DNA of 64,000 nt from Daphnia pulex (GCF_021134715.1 NC_060020.1:8866001-8930000), one strand, 5' to 3'; positions 24,247-36,780 are shown, numbered from the stretch's first letter. The notes: generated by a model not told the origin, from the letters alone. Made by a program: numbers and translations.

Positions 24247-27200
24247 TTGACTGAGCTTATGATGTCCTTGTGCGAAAATTCAGCCTTACAGACTGATTTT
24301 GGAATTCAAATGCATCGTTTGGTTAAAAAAGGAGGTTAGTAAATACAACCATTTAATTTTTCTGCATTTGTGTTTGAAATAACGATATTGCTGTATGCAC
24401 AAGCTGATGTAAACAGGAAAACTATTGGAGGTCGCACCCCACTCATGATTGTCTGCTGGAAAAATAGAAGAGAGAATGTTGTGGGTAAGTGTGATGTAAT
24501 TTGTTTGTTTTTTTAAGGAAAGATGCAAGTGTGACCAAACGATGTGTCTTTTTGTAAATTCAACATATTACTAGTGTGAATAGTGTAGTATGGCTCAGGT
24601 AAACCGCTCTTCACTCACCCCTCTCCCATGGGTACGCGCCACCCCCCGCTTGACCCCCCTTCCTGGCCGGCTTGGGAAGCGCGTCAGCTCAGTAAAACTC
24701 AAAACTTTGAACGCGTTTTACTGGAATTTCCGCTCATTTGCACACCCTAAACTCAATGCTGAAAATGATCAGCGTAAGGAGATCTGCAACTCTATACCTT
24801 TCTTTTTTCGATATTAGAAAACCTGTCTTGCTAGGGAAGAGCACATCAATATTTTTAATATACCAGTATTGAATCATGTGTTCCCCTTCCTTATTCCTAG
24901 TTCTCCATCCTTATCCCTTAACTAGCCTCCAGATTGGTTTCATCCCTGATGTTGATATGCATTCTTATATCAATATACTAACAAAGGTTTTAAGTAAAGC
25001 TTTTTTCAGAGATGTCTTTTGGCTTAAAATAATGAAAATTCAATTTTAAAAATCAAATCAATCCTAAATTTTTTAAACTCCTTCCTATTGTTTTTATTGT
25101 AAGTTCGAATTACTTGCAGCAGTGAGCGAAGGGGAGAGAGCAGGATCACCATGTCTTTTTATTTTAATCTTTAATGATCAATAATCGGTTTGTGTAATCT
25201 ATAACAGGAAGTTTAGTCCATTTAGTTTTATTAAAAAAAACACCTTTTCAGCATTCTAAACTGCCTCGTTTCAAGGTGAGACGTAGCCTAGTGCTGACGG
25301 TGTGTATAGTTTTCCGTTTTTCAGCAAATTCATTTTTTCTTACCCTGAAAACTCCTTCGATTTACTCGGATATAAACTTAAGTTTCCTTTTTTTCTACAA
25401 ACAAATACTTGTAAGTAGTTTACCAACCCGTTTAGGACAGAAAATCACTGTTCTAATTTCCGTGCAGGATATTGTACCATGGCGTAGGGTGTTTGTAGCT
25501 TGATAATTCTCCAGCAATGGATTATTATCCTGCAGTTTAACTCTTTCTATAATCTCTTACTATTGATCTTAATCTTTCAGTGGCGTAGAGTAGTCAGGAT
25601 CTTTTTTTTGTTCTCTAGGTCACTGTCATAAATCTTGTGTAGAATTCGACGAACAAATAATAAAGTAACCTTCAAATCTTTTGAATATTTCTATTTAGAA
25701 GTCGTCAATATTTTATTGTCCTATGGTGCAGATGTAAAAAAAACAGACGATTTCGGGTGGAATGCATTGCAATTTGCTTGTCGGTAAAATCTCTGTAGAT
25801 TAGCATTATGCTTTTATAACACCCAGCTAATATAAAAGGTTGAGTACTAAGATATTTTTATTACATGAAAAGGTATAACTGTACACCACAATTGCCATCA
25901 ATTATTGATGTGTTATTAAAACATGGAATTGACGTGAACGCGAAAACCACAAACAAATGGAATTGCCTCCATCAACTTTGCAAATATAATTCTGGAGAAA
26001 AACTTTATCAAGTTATTGCAAGTTTAATAAGACATACTATAAATGTTAATGCTCAGACCAGCAAAAAAGACACGGTTAATAAGCAAATTTAAATATTTTC
26101 ATTAAATTGTACTTAAAATAGTGTAACATTTTACTCTTCATATTTAAAAAAATACCTTCAGGCTCTGCATTTACTTACCCGTTATTGTCGACGAGATTTT
26201 AGTGCAATTTTTCAATTGCTGATAAATGCCGGAGCTCGAGTCGATTTGGTCTCGTCCAATGCTGCATGTTTTATGTAAATATGCTGTCGGACTGGATTTG
26301 ATTGGTGTCATGGTAGACATTTAGAATTTAGAAGTACCTGATACTTTTTTTAAAATTTTTAAGAACAAGCTCTGCATATTGTTTGTCCCGTTACAGAATA
26401 ACTTGATTAACTCTTGTCAAACCATGGTTGATTGTTTCGATTACTATAAAGCAACAGCAATAGTCTATGCTGCCAGACTAGGTGGGAATATTCAAAATCG
26501 ATTTGTTAACTGTCTAAAACTTAGATGTGTTTTCCATTATGTAGGTTGTGCGAAAACCGTTAGCTTCCTTTTGCCATATTCGCATCATAACGTAATTGAT
26601 ATATTTGGGCAAAACGTAAGTTAGTTTATATTAATTATAATATTGCAGATTTATAGGTAACTAAATGTTTTTATTTTCTTATTCCTATTTAATTGTATGG
26701 ATAGGTTATCGATCATTTAAACGATGTTTTATCAAACTCTTTTCCCTTATGCATTTGCTGTCGAAGAATGGATTCCTTCCTTCCACCGGAACTACTTGAA
26801 AAATTGAGTACAAAGAAGCCATTTCATGCAAAATTGAGTGGTATTGATAGAGATGCGTTAGAGAGAGCAATACCAAGGCGCATCGATTACGGGTTTACTA
26901 ACACAAACCGAGAAACGTAGTGAACATTTCATAACTAAATTCAAATCGAACTTTTTAACACCAACAAGTTCACGATTCAATCAAGCCATGTAAGGCCAGA
27001 TTTGGGTTTAAATTTTCAGAAATCTTGACTGGGCGTCGGAACCTGTCTCAATGTACTCCATTTTATTCAAAATTTATCATAATGAAAGTATGTCGACTAA
27101 ATCGTTTGGGCATGTATTTTTAGGTAAATACATAGGAAAACTAACAATTGATATTGTTAGAAATAATTCAAGATATACAGTGAGCAACTAAAGTGTCCGG

Positions 27201-30200
27201 ACACCCGAGAGAACCTTATGGAAAACCGCTGTTTTCGCAAGACGAAAAAGTGGTCAAATTTTTATCCGATTTTAATGAAAATTTTTTCGTAGGTTCTCTC
27301 GGGTGCCAAGAACAACCCTAACGTTTTTTTGAATTTTAAAACAAAGGGAAGGGTAGGTTTTTATCCGAGGCAAAAGTGTCCGGACAGTAGAGAGGCCCAT
27401 ATGTAAATGGCCTTACTTTGACTCACCTCCACTCACCAATCGTGATTCACGCGTGCCATAGAGGAAATGCAGATTTTTTTTTAAAGACATTTTGCGTTAC
27501 TCAAGCACTTTTCAATGAGTCACAATCGGAACTCAAAGTAAGCCCATTTACATATGGGCCTCTCTACTGTTCGAGTGTCCGGACACTTTTGCCTCGGATA
27601 AAAACTTACCCTTCCCGTTATTTTAAAATTCAAAAAAAATTAGGGTTGTTCCTGGCACCCGAGAAAACCTACGAAAATTTTTTTATTTATATCGAATGTA
27701 AATTTGACCACTTTTTCGCCTTGCGAAAACAGCGGTTTTCCATAAGGTTCTCTCGGGTGTCCGGACACTTTAAGTGCCCACTGTTACCATAACAATGTTG
27801 ATTGTTAGCGATAAAACAATCGTCCTAACAACAATCGTCCTTAAAAACTATTTAGAAATCGCGGTTTGCGCCGTTCGATTTGCTGATAAGTTTTGAATAA
27901 GAGGATTCATTGCGACTCGCTCCGGCGCATTTCAAGATTTTAACAACCAAAAACCCTCCATTGGCATGATTGAGCTGTGGAATTGTTTTTTAATTTTTTA
28001 AATTCAGTATTCACACATGGTTTCAACAAAAGTTTACATAGTATTAAGCTTTATGTGAACCATGGTTAAAGAAATGGCTTTTAATAATGTCAATTTGGTC
28101 TAGTATTATTCAGCTACCTTCTGGAAACGCTTGGAATATTATCAAAGATGTATGGACGACAGATTCCGATCTTGATACAACCAAAATTCTACAATTTTTG
28201 TCTAAACACGCTCATCAAATGGACGATAAGCTCGGCAAAGTTGGTTGTTCTCAAAATCACTGTCATTGGTGTGCTGCCACAAATGCAGTTTGCGAGGTAT
28301 GCTTGTGTCCTTATATTCCCTTGTATGTTTGTGGATTTATCCGTGTCGTATAATATAGTTTACATTATCCCTGAGGACAGAAGGTTTAGGGGCCTTTAAT
28401 GCATCAAAAATCACAGTAGTCTGCTGAAAGACACATCTGAAAATCTTTATTAGGATTTTTCAACAATCAGAATCAAGAAAATCGCAAAAAATAATTAAAT
28501 CTATTTTTAAGCTAAAGTTTGTAAATGTAAGGTTTGAAAAAGTTTGATGATACACATCATTCCGTTAAGTTAGACATCAAACTACGTGACTCTTTCAACC
28601 TTTTGGAGTCATAAAAACGGTGAAAAGCGGCAATTTTTTTATTTTCGGTGTCAGCCTATTTGGACATTTTTCCGATGGTTCTAAATCTTAAAACAGATGA
28701 ACAGATGACAGCATTTTTATCAATACCCAACTTCAAAATTACCCTAATTGATTTACCTATGAAAACTAATTCTAAATTATAAAGGCGCTAAAGGGGTTTT
28801 ACTTCGCTTACCATCATTATTTTTCTTCAAAACTCGCACAGGTGATAGAAAACATGGTCAAGAGGGAAGATTTCATTTTCTAAAATACTCCCTCGGGAAA
28901 GGAACGGGGCGCTCCTTACTGCACCAGATTTTTTTTTAAAATAACAGCCATTGTTTTTATATTTCTATTAAAGTTTACATATTTTTAGACTTCAAAACGT
29001 TCAACCAACAAGCGTATGAGGGAACCAGCGGTTCCATTTCTTATCCTTTCCTATCTTAGACAACAAGAGCTATTAAATGGGAATATGTTATTAATCTTTG
29101 ATCATTAGAAAGTTTGTATAAAAGCAACGAAGAAATTATGCATTTCCCGTTTCGTTGTTTCAGTATGTCAACCAATTAGTGATCACCGTTGCCCATTTGG
29201 ATAACCGATTTCAAGGCGAAATAATTCAGTATGGAAGGTAAATATTTTGAATTTATTCGTGTCATATTTAAAAACTAGTTCACGACAAGGGAAATAAAAA
29301 ACTAATCAATTACACAGAAATTGGTTATAAGAAATATTTTTGTGGGATCACAGTTCATTAAGTTAATCAATTAATTTTTGGAATAAAAGAAACCATTTCC
29401 GGACATCTACAAAACTTGCCAAAAGTATAAGTATGGGTGAAGGAGCTTATGGGAAAAAACAATTTTTGGAACGATCTGGTTAATTCAAATCCTTATGGAG
29501 TACGATTTCCTTTAGGGGAGGGGATTGATATTAGCGTTCGGTAAAGCATTACTGGATTTTTTAGAATTTAATGATCACGGGATGTAATTTTTGTGACGTA
29601 TTTTGTGACGTAATTATCAGTTTTTCCGAGAGGGCCTAAAGGGAATGGAGCTCCTTTTTAGGTCTGTATTTAATCCAAAGATAACATTTTTATTGCTTGA
29701 TCCACCTTAACTAATTTCAATTCTAAAGCGGATTAAATAGGTTTTTCCTTTTTTCTCTCACCTCCGTTCTATACACACACTCTATTATTCTCCACACACA
29801 TAACTAACGAAGCATTTTTTAATTGGACCTTTGCAATGTAATTATTGTGAAGGTCAAAAGTAGCCCCATTTCCTAATGCACCTTTCCCATCCATATTAGA
29901 AATTCAAACAATGGAAGCGATATCACTCTTCCCATAAACGCTCTCACCGTACCTGTACTTTGCCTAGTGCACTAGATGCCTTCTGAAACTACCTTTTGTG
30001 CAAAGAACACTAAAAATGGCCCCCGAAGTATTTTAAAAAATGAAAATATGAAGGCTATAAAATGTGAGCCAAATGCTAATGTTGTTTAACGTGTTGCTCA
30101 ATAAGCTATTCATATATCTATTCATTGAAGTCCATTAAGATGTAATAATAAGGTTAGTGTTGGACAAACCGTACCCATATTAGACAGTTTAAGTTTTACC

Positions 30201-33200
30201 CGGTTATTTCCCAGTCTCCCAGAGCATGGTACCTTTTCCTTTAAAAACTTTTTTTTTAAGCTCTTCAGCTCACGAATTTAAAAAATCATGACTCTGAAAA
30301 TCAAAAATTTTTTTTCATTTTTTGAGTTTGGGGCGTAAAACTGGACAGAGTCTTAAATGGTACAATGGTAAAATTTATAAGAAAATTGCATAATAAAGAG
30401 ATAACAATAATGATATCGATTATTAAATGTTGATAATATAACAAAGTAAAACGGATTTTCTTACTTGAAAAAGAAAGCACATAATTTTCTCGTTTACCTC
30501 CTGCCGCAACCCTCAAAATAAAATTACATTACGGCCAACAATAAGACCTTAAAAAATTACTAATCATTTATTCATACTTATTAAAATCATACTTTTGCTT
30601 CAGTAATGTAGAGTATTGAGTTTCCTATGGAATTACGTATCAATTCATTTTATCACTAATCATAACTTGATATAACGGGTAACTTAGCTATGAAATTTTT
30701 AATTAATTTTTTTTCCTATTTTCTTTGTTTCTATTTGCTTTTATTTCTTAAATTACTCCAGATTTTTCAACCGACAATAAATTAAAGTACGAGCTACTGT
30801 TACACTTAACAGAAAAACAAAGTTAAAATTTAGATTTTTAAAACTATGTAGACTTCGCACTGTCCACTAAACGGTGTCCAACATCGGTTCGGTCTCTGTT
30901 AAAAGAGTAGGCTAACGTCCAAAGTTGCCAGTTCGATGAAATTGTGAAAAATCGATTTGACACGAACCAGTAACAGTTCTTGCATGGCGGATTATGGAGT
31001 TTCGCCCGTTTTAGTTTTAGTTTTTAATTTCCCCATTTCAGTCTTTAACTACAATTACTACCGAGGGGAAATAAATCTTAAAAGATTACCTGATAACTAA
31101 GGAATGTAGTTATCTAATTAAGAATAGCAACTGAAGATGACTGAAATGGTAAAATTAAAAACTAAAACTAAAACGGGCGAAACTCCATAAGCCGCCATGC
31201 GAGAACTGTTACTGGTTCGTGTCAAATCAATTTTTCACAATTTCATCGAACTGGCAACTTCGGACGTTAGCCTACTCTACTGGGTGTTGTGAATTTAATT
31301 ATTTATTAATATAAACATATTTCAAGTTCTGCCGAAAACTCAAAAATTATTGCACCGGACGAATTCGATTTCATGGTAGTATTGGCTAATTTCAAAGAAG
31401 ACGAAAGAAAATACTACGACGGAAAATACGTTGTTCTTTATGATGGTGATGAATCGTCGTCAATTTTTGAAAACGAGCAAGACGGAAGTACATCTTCAGC
31501 GAAATTATTGTATTATTTGTAAGAAGCATGAGGCAATTTCAGTAAATTAAATTCATAATAATTTTTTGTTTTGTTTTCTAACATAGTTACTTGCTCTTAG
31601 CGGATGCTGTGAACCGGATAAATCATCTCAACGTTTTATTCCACAATATAAGGTAATTCCATGAGATTGTAAAAATAACACTGCAATTTGGCAACTCTGG
31701 ACGATACTGAAAAAAGACATTTTAATTTCCATTTTTTTTTAATTTAAGATTTATCTAAATAAAAATCTAAAAAAACAGGGGAAAAATATAACCATCCACC
31801 ACAATAAAGAGCTAACGTAGCTGTATTTTCTAGATTAGTTTTATTGCATTTTCTGCTTTTAGCAGCCATGGCAGTTATGTCTAAGAAAGAAGCCAAAGTG
31901 AAGTTATTAACATAAGATCATCTCGGCTTTTCAAAGATATTTGTATCGTATATTATTCTTACCCAAATGAAAATGTTTAAACAATCACGTCAACTTTGGC
32001 AAGATACAAATACTACCCAAAATTTCCGGACAGATAAAAGCAGTTTACGGAAAAACGCGTAAAAAAATAAACCGCTAACACGAACATAGATTCGAGCTTT
32101 AACAAGCGATCCGCCACCAAAGGACCGTTTTGGGCAGTTTTGATTTTGCGGAAATCGTCGCTGGGGGGTCGAAAAACTAACAAATAGATGTTTTTTTTGG
32201 AAAATTTTGCACTAAGTCAATTGGTAAAATCCGCAATCGCTTCTTTTGTAGTTTGTAGTTTACAAAAAAAAATTAGGGGGGGAGGCTAAATTTTGACTTT
32301 TTCTTCTTGTCAACTGCTACACCTAAAAATAATCTAATTGTTTTAAAATGATGGGAAAGCTTCAACTGATCTTCAAACTTTTTCAGGGTTTTTCAATACT
32401 CGGCTTAGAAGCCGAGATATTAACGATTAAAATTTTGAAATAAATCTAGTCCATTCTTCGTTTTTTGGCCATCCCAGCCTTCATCCTATAAGCCACCTAG
32501 CCCTGGCCATAACAACATTTTCCCCCTCTTTTCCTTTAGGGTCTGTTGGTGACCACCCCCTTTTCCCTGGTGTAGGCTGACGTTAAGAGGGAGACCCCAA
32601 CAAAAATTAAGAATTCAAAACAAATTATAATTTTTTCTTTGAACGATGTTAGAAGTCCTTACTTAAGAATTCATTGTTATTTTAATAATACAGCAGTGGT
32701 TGTTTCGTCATAAAAGTCTTTAATCAATATGTTTTTTTCAGTTTTTCAGAAACTTGCGTTACGTTAGACTGCTTCTATAGAGGAAAGGAAGTCATTCACC
32801 CAGGACAATACGTTTTTAAATTAAGCATTGACATAACTGTTGGAGTAATTGGTTCACAAACCGATACAGTTCCTCTGCCTTTGCCTTCATCATTTCGCCT
32901 AGTAAATAGCTCTAATAAGGATGATAAGTACTTCTTGGTACCACACCGACAAGTTGCTGGAAGTGAAATCAGCGGCTGGAAACCGTCTTTTCCTACAGTG
33001 GAACGCAATGCATTTCACGCATTTGATCCCGTAGTCACTCGCTGTTATTGCCTTTTGAAATTATTTGTTTTACTTGTTTCGCATATTGAGGAATGTTTTG
33101 GGAAAACAAAACCTTCGTCGTATGCAATTAAAACATGTTTATTCAATTACGTAAAAAAAAATCCTCCACCTTGGGAAAAACGATGTATAGTGAAACATTG

Positions 33201-33411
33201 CATAGGAATTTGCACAGAATTTCTTGATACAAAGGAAAAAATCAATTCTTTTTTTGAAAAATCTCTCACAGTTTACGTGATTAAATATGAAAGTAGATAT
33301 GTTATGAACAAAATCAGAGATCGACTAAAGTCGGCACAAGAATCATCTTGTATTTCATCAAATATTTGTTCATGCAAAGGACTCAATATTTCTAATTGTA
33401 TTTTATGTTGA
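24247..33411 (+). CDS. Ankyrin-repeat / Mab-21 (cGAS-like receptor) nucleotidyltransferase fusion
   Basis: Exons: 24247-24334, 24404-24484, 25699-25783, 25873-26074, 26162-26312, 26364-26481, 26545-26615, 26705-26916, 28104-28296, 29164-29237, 31327-31518, 31587-31652 and 32742-33411. Splice phases agree except within 26162-26312. The first seven exons give about five or six ankyrin repeats (GADVNRKT..GRTPLMIVC, GADVKKTDDFGWNALQFAC, GIDVNAKT..WNCLHQLC, NVNAQT..DTALHLL). A linker leads into a Mab-21-type nucleotidyltransferase: G-S (codon split by the 29237/31327 intron), x11, E-F-D (31361-31369), and the third acid in KLSIDITVGV (Asp at 32830). The C-terminal Mab-21 helical domain ends in a Cys-rich tail. 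In cGLRs this fold makes cyclic dinucleotide messengers after sensing nucleic acid. No vertebrate-type Zn thumb is visible. The frame slips near 26255. The upstream start is uncertain. Confidence 0.8.
27178..27783. mobile_element. Palindromic Tc1/mariner-like MITE (606 bp) in the cGLR intron
   Basis: Long inverted arms of ~230 bp start CAGTGAGCAACTAAAGTGTC at 27178 and mirror at 27783. The phrases GTGTCCGGACAC, AACCTTATGGAAAACCGCTG and AAAAGTGTCCGGACA occur in both arms. CAGTG termini and a left TA flank fit Tc1/mariner (the right flank is TTA). The centre is near 27480. The 124-codon frame at 27418 is only a translation of one arm. It lies between the exons ending at 26916 and starting at 28104. 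Confidence 0.85.
30904..31278. mobile_element. MITE family M2, copy A, in the intron that splits the cGLR active site
   Basis: Arms of ~130 bp, starting AGAGTAGGCTAACGTCC on the left and mirrored on the right, include AGTTGCCAGTTCGAT and AGTTTCGCCCGTTTTAG. The centre is near 31090. The same family occurs at 40963-41678. It has no coding capacity and sits 49 bp before the acceptor of the exon at 31327. Confidence 0.85.
32096..32605 (+). repeat. Interspersed repeat family R1, copy 2
   Basis: Closely follows the copy at 15352-15885 block by block, including the CTCGGCTTAGAAGCCGAG palindrome at 32399-32416 and TTCATCCTATAAGCCACCTA. It lies in the last intron of the ankyrin-cGLR gene. Confidence 0.7.
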
Positions 33412-34085
33412 TTATTATTATTTTGAAAATCACGTTTGTTATAAAGCACGATATTTAAATCCAGATTTTTCTTCAATTAATGTTTAAAATACACCATCAA
33501 ATTATTAATTCCTATTATAAGCATCTTCATTAACAAGTTCTCGGCTCTATGAGACCACATTTTGGTGGAATGTTTCATCACACGATGTTTCCTCGATGTG
33601 AAGTCCTTGAGAAAAATGTAGAAAAAGAAGGAAACTCGGGAATTTTTTTAAATTTTGAGAAAATTCAGGAAATCTTAAGAATTGCTTTAAATAAGTTTAA
33701 TTATGATTAGTTTGTCAAATTTAACTAATTCTGGTTAACTACTTGTGAAATATTATTATATTATTATTATATTTTTATTATCATATATTATTATGTTCTT
33801 AACAAAATGTCATTATTATGATATACTTTATTCCAACCAAAAAGTAGCAGACAGGCAAAAAGTCGTGCACAGTTTACGCCAATGTGCACCACTGCGGCCG
33901 ATAGCAGAACGAAATATTTTGTTTTTCTTGATAGATGGCGTATTGGTATCGTTGGTGTATCTTTTCCATTTCTGCAGACGCATTTTCCTTTTAGTTTAAC
34001 TATACGCCACTCCGTGGAACTTAAGTAAAGAGCACTTGTTTGTGAAAAGACCGGTTTAGAAACAGAAACCGTAGACAATTCATTA
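33412..34085. other. 3' flank of the cGLR gene; no gene recognised
   Basis: AT-rich sequence with a GAGAAAATTCAGG-type low-complexity tract near 33600-33680 and TTATTATTA runs near 33750-33800. No convincing AATAAA directly after the stop, so the 3' end of the transcript is unknown. Confidence 0.3.
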
Positions 34086-34089
34086 TGAT

Positions 34090-35810
34090 AAATTTATGAA
34101 AGATTCGTGGACCAATGAGCCGACTTTAACACGGATTCGACGGAAACGCCCCTAAAGACTGCCTTAGAGGCTGTGGCTCCCTGAGTCGAGTATGCTGAAA
34201 AAGAATCCGGCTTCAACCCGGCATCCGAAAGGCAAGACTTGAGCCAGTGACTTTAAAGAGTAAATTCGTTCAAAAGTCGGAACACACGCGTTACGGAAAT
34301 ATAATATTCCAAACAGCCCACCGGGCAACAAAAGCCATTCAAACGGACAGAACGCATGATTTGAGAAGGCCAGCCAGACGATTGAGCATTTTTAAGGCGA
34401 GAAAAATAGAATTAATCGGCAAAATCTGAAATTGAAATTGAAGAATGAGAAATCAAATATAATTCAGAAACACCCAAAAGAGTTATAAAAGCTAACATTG
34501 CAAATTTTTTTGATAGGGTAACAAGGCTTAAGGAGCCGCTCGGGCTTAAAAACTGAATTGGATTAACGACGACATCTGGGTAAGGTAATTGTAACAACCT
34601 TTCAGAAGCTACAACACCAATAGATGCTGTCCAAGATTGTAACCATCGATGGGGTCACGGTCATCCATAGCATAGAACGATGGAGGTTTAGGGAAGCCGC
34701 AGAGAAACCGACAGGAAATAAATTAGACAGATAGTCCATGATATCGGCTAGAGAAGGCGATAAGGTATTCCAATGTTTTTGAGGACACCAATCCATCCAT
34801 CGCTTCCAAACAAAGGACTTCTAATCCTGATAACCTCCAGATGCTGAACTGGAAACTCCTCCACAGCAACCTGTGCGGCTCTAAGGAATTAATAAGAAAA
34901 GGATTGAATAAAAAACGTGCTGAATATCTGTAGACACCTGCAAAAGAAAGAGGACAACGGTTGCGACCGCTATAAAAGAAACACCAGGACCACAGCTACC
35001 CGATCAAGTTTAATTTTTTTCAAACAAAAAAGGATTAAGGCAAAGGGAGGAATAGCTTTAGTCTAGCATAGCCTTTCAAATCAGCTCAGTTCGAAGTAAA
35101 GGCATTTACTGCAAATGTTCAAGGTTGTGGCAACCAAGAAACAAAATCAAGTTAAGCGTTTCAAGCGGAAGCAAAAAGGTCAATGTCATTTGCCAAATAT
35201 TTGCCAATTTTCCGAATACATCCGACAAGAGCATATAGTTACTTGGGCCTAAAGAACTCGAGATTCTTCGTCAGCGACGATGTTGGAGTTTCCTGATAAA
35301 TGGGGAGAAAAAACATAAATATTAAGGACTCCACACCACAAAACGGCAATTTCAATCAGCGTTAGAGAACGAGTCTCGCCGCATTTGTTAATATAAGCGA
35401 CCGCAGTGGAATTATTCAATAAAATATGGATCGAAATATTAGTCGACGAAGCAGTGTAAACCTGAAGCGCAAACAAAGCGCCCAACAGCTTGATTTCATT
35501 AATATGAGTGATTTGTCTTCCAAGACCATGGCCCCAAGACCCTATCACATCACAGACATCTCCGCACCCATGAAAGGAGGCATCGGAGAAAACAATCAAA
35601 ACGTGGTTGGTAAAAAAAAATTTGCCATCAATCAAAGTCGCTTCTAGCATCCGGTGTGAGCGAGACCAAAATATCTGAATCGGAATGTTAACACTGGCTA
35701 CCTTTTTTACTGGCAACCGATATGGGTGGCACTGACTACCTATAAGCAACGACACCTGCAACCCAGCAAAGATGGCAACAATGGTCAGAGTGGCTACCTT
35801 TTTTCCAATA
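34090..35810 (-). mobile_element. Decayed DIRS-type retrotransposon, minus strand
   Basis: A 170-codon open frame (35761-35249) is an RNase H domain: VFSDASFHGCG, the HINEIKLLGALFALQ helix, and NNSTAVAYINKCG. It ends with a degenerate HLSGNSNIVADEESR, which in intact copies reads HLPGxxNxxAD. After a gap come tyrosine-recombinase pieces: LADIMDYLSNLFPVGFSAAS at about 34740, SLSLVTLSKKFAMLAFITLL at about 34520, and ATASKAVFRGVSVESVLKSA at about 34160, where the catalytic HxxR is replaced by YSTQ. Several stops interrupt the recombinase. The RT part upstream is missing or unrecognisable. This is a second, opposite-orientation member of the class at 0.2-1.9 kb. Confidence 0.8.
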
Positions 35811-36654
35811 TAAATTTTAAAAAAATGTGTTGGTAAAAATTGTTAGCAACCCTTTGGGTTGTTGGATTGCGAGAAGATATGAAGAATAAATAAAGATTTA
35901 AAGGATATAAAACTTAAACAATTAATCTAAAATGAAAAATCTGCTCTGTAATTCATCTTCGACAATCACAGTTTTTTTCAAACAATGAAATCAATGTGGA
36001 AAGATACGAAGCAAAACTCTAGAAAATAATCCTTTAAATTAGTTAATCAAAATCCAAAAAGATTTAGTCACACTTCTTATATTGCCTTCGTGTTTTCATT
36101 TTCTCTTTTAACAACATTATCAAGAAGCCACCGTAACAGTCCACCGAGATGGATGTAAAAAAACCGAAGTGTTGCGTGAAAGTGCGGAAACCAATTGGCA
36201 GTTGAACAAGAAGATCGGATTAGGGAATTGAATGTCTCAACATTCTGTATAGATAAAATTAGTGATTGGATAGGCTATGATTAAAAAAAAAGTATATGTA
36301 CACGCCATTTCCTTCACGTGGTCGGCAGTCGTTCTCTCTCTCTTTCTCCACGTGGAGTTGGTCTCGTGGTCTATCTGGTTGCTAAGTCTTTCTCAATACT
36401 CGTGCGGACGAGAAAACCTGGGATTGATCTCGTTTATGTTCATTTATCATCGGATGGTTCTTATTTTTGAGGATTCATCTCGATTCACATCACTCAACTT
36501 TGAGTCTCAACGTCCATCTTTTTTCATCATCGATCCTTGCTTTTATCTCTATGCCAAGAAAGAGAAGCAGTGGAATCAGACGGGCAATACAGGCTGCTGT
36601 GTACGAGCAAAATAAAATCTTCGGCAAGAAGCCAACGCACAATTTGGAGAAGCC

Positions 36655-36780
36655 ATTCAACCTCAAGTCGCTGAACCTCAAGTCATTCAACCTCAAGTTG
36701 CTGAACCTCAAGTTGCTGAACCTCAAGTTGCTGAACCTCAAGTCGCTTAACCTCAAGCTGTTCAACCTCAAGCGATTAAT
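36655..36780 (+). repeat. 15-bp tandem repeat (CCTCAAGTYGCTGAA), ~8-9 units
   Basis: Imperfect 15-bp units repeat without gaps. In the frame that reads QPQVAEPQV the array is ended by a GAA-to-TAA change; another frame (LNLKSLNLK) stays open, which explains the artificial 137-codon frame here. It lies at the start of the BEL/Pao relic and may have been a repeat in its gag. Confidence 0.7.

Noticed and set aside
27418-27792. 124-codon plus frame
   Set aside because: Translation of one arm of the palindromic MITE.
28104-33411. Assignment as plain mab-21 developmental gene
   Set aside because: Classical Mab-21 proteins lack ankyrin repeats, and many have lost catalytic residues; here the full E/D/D set and G-S pair are present.
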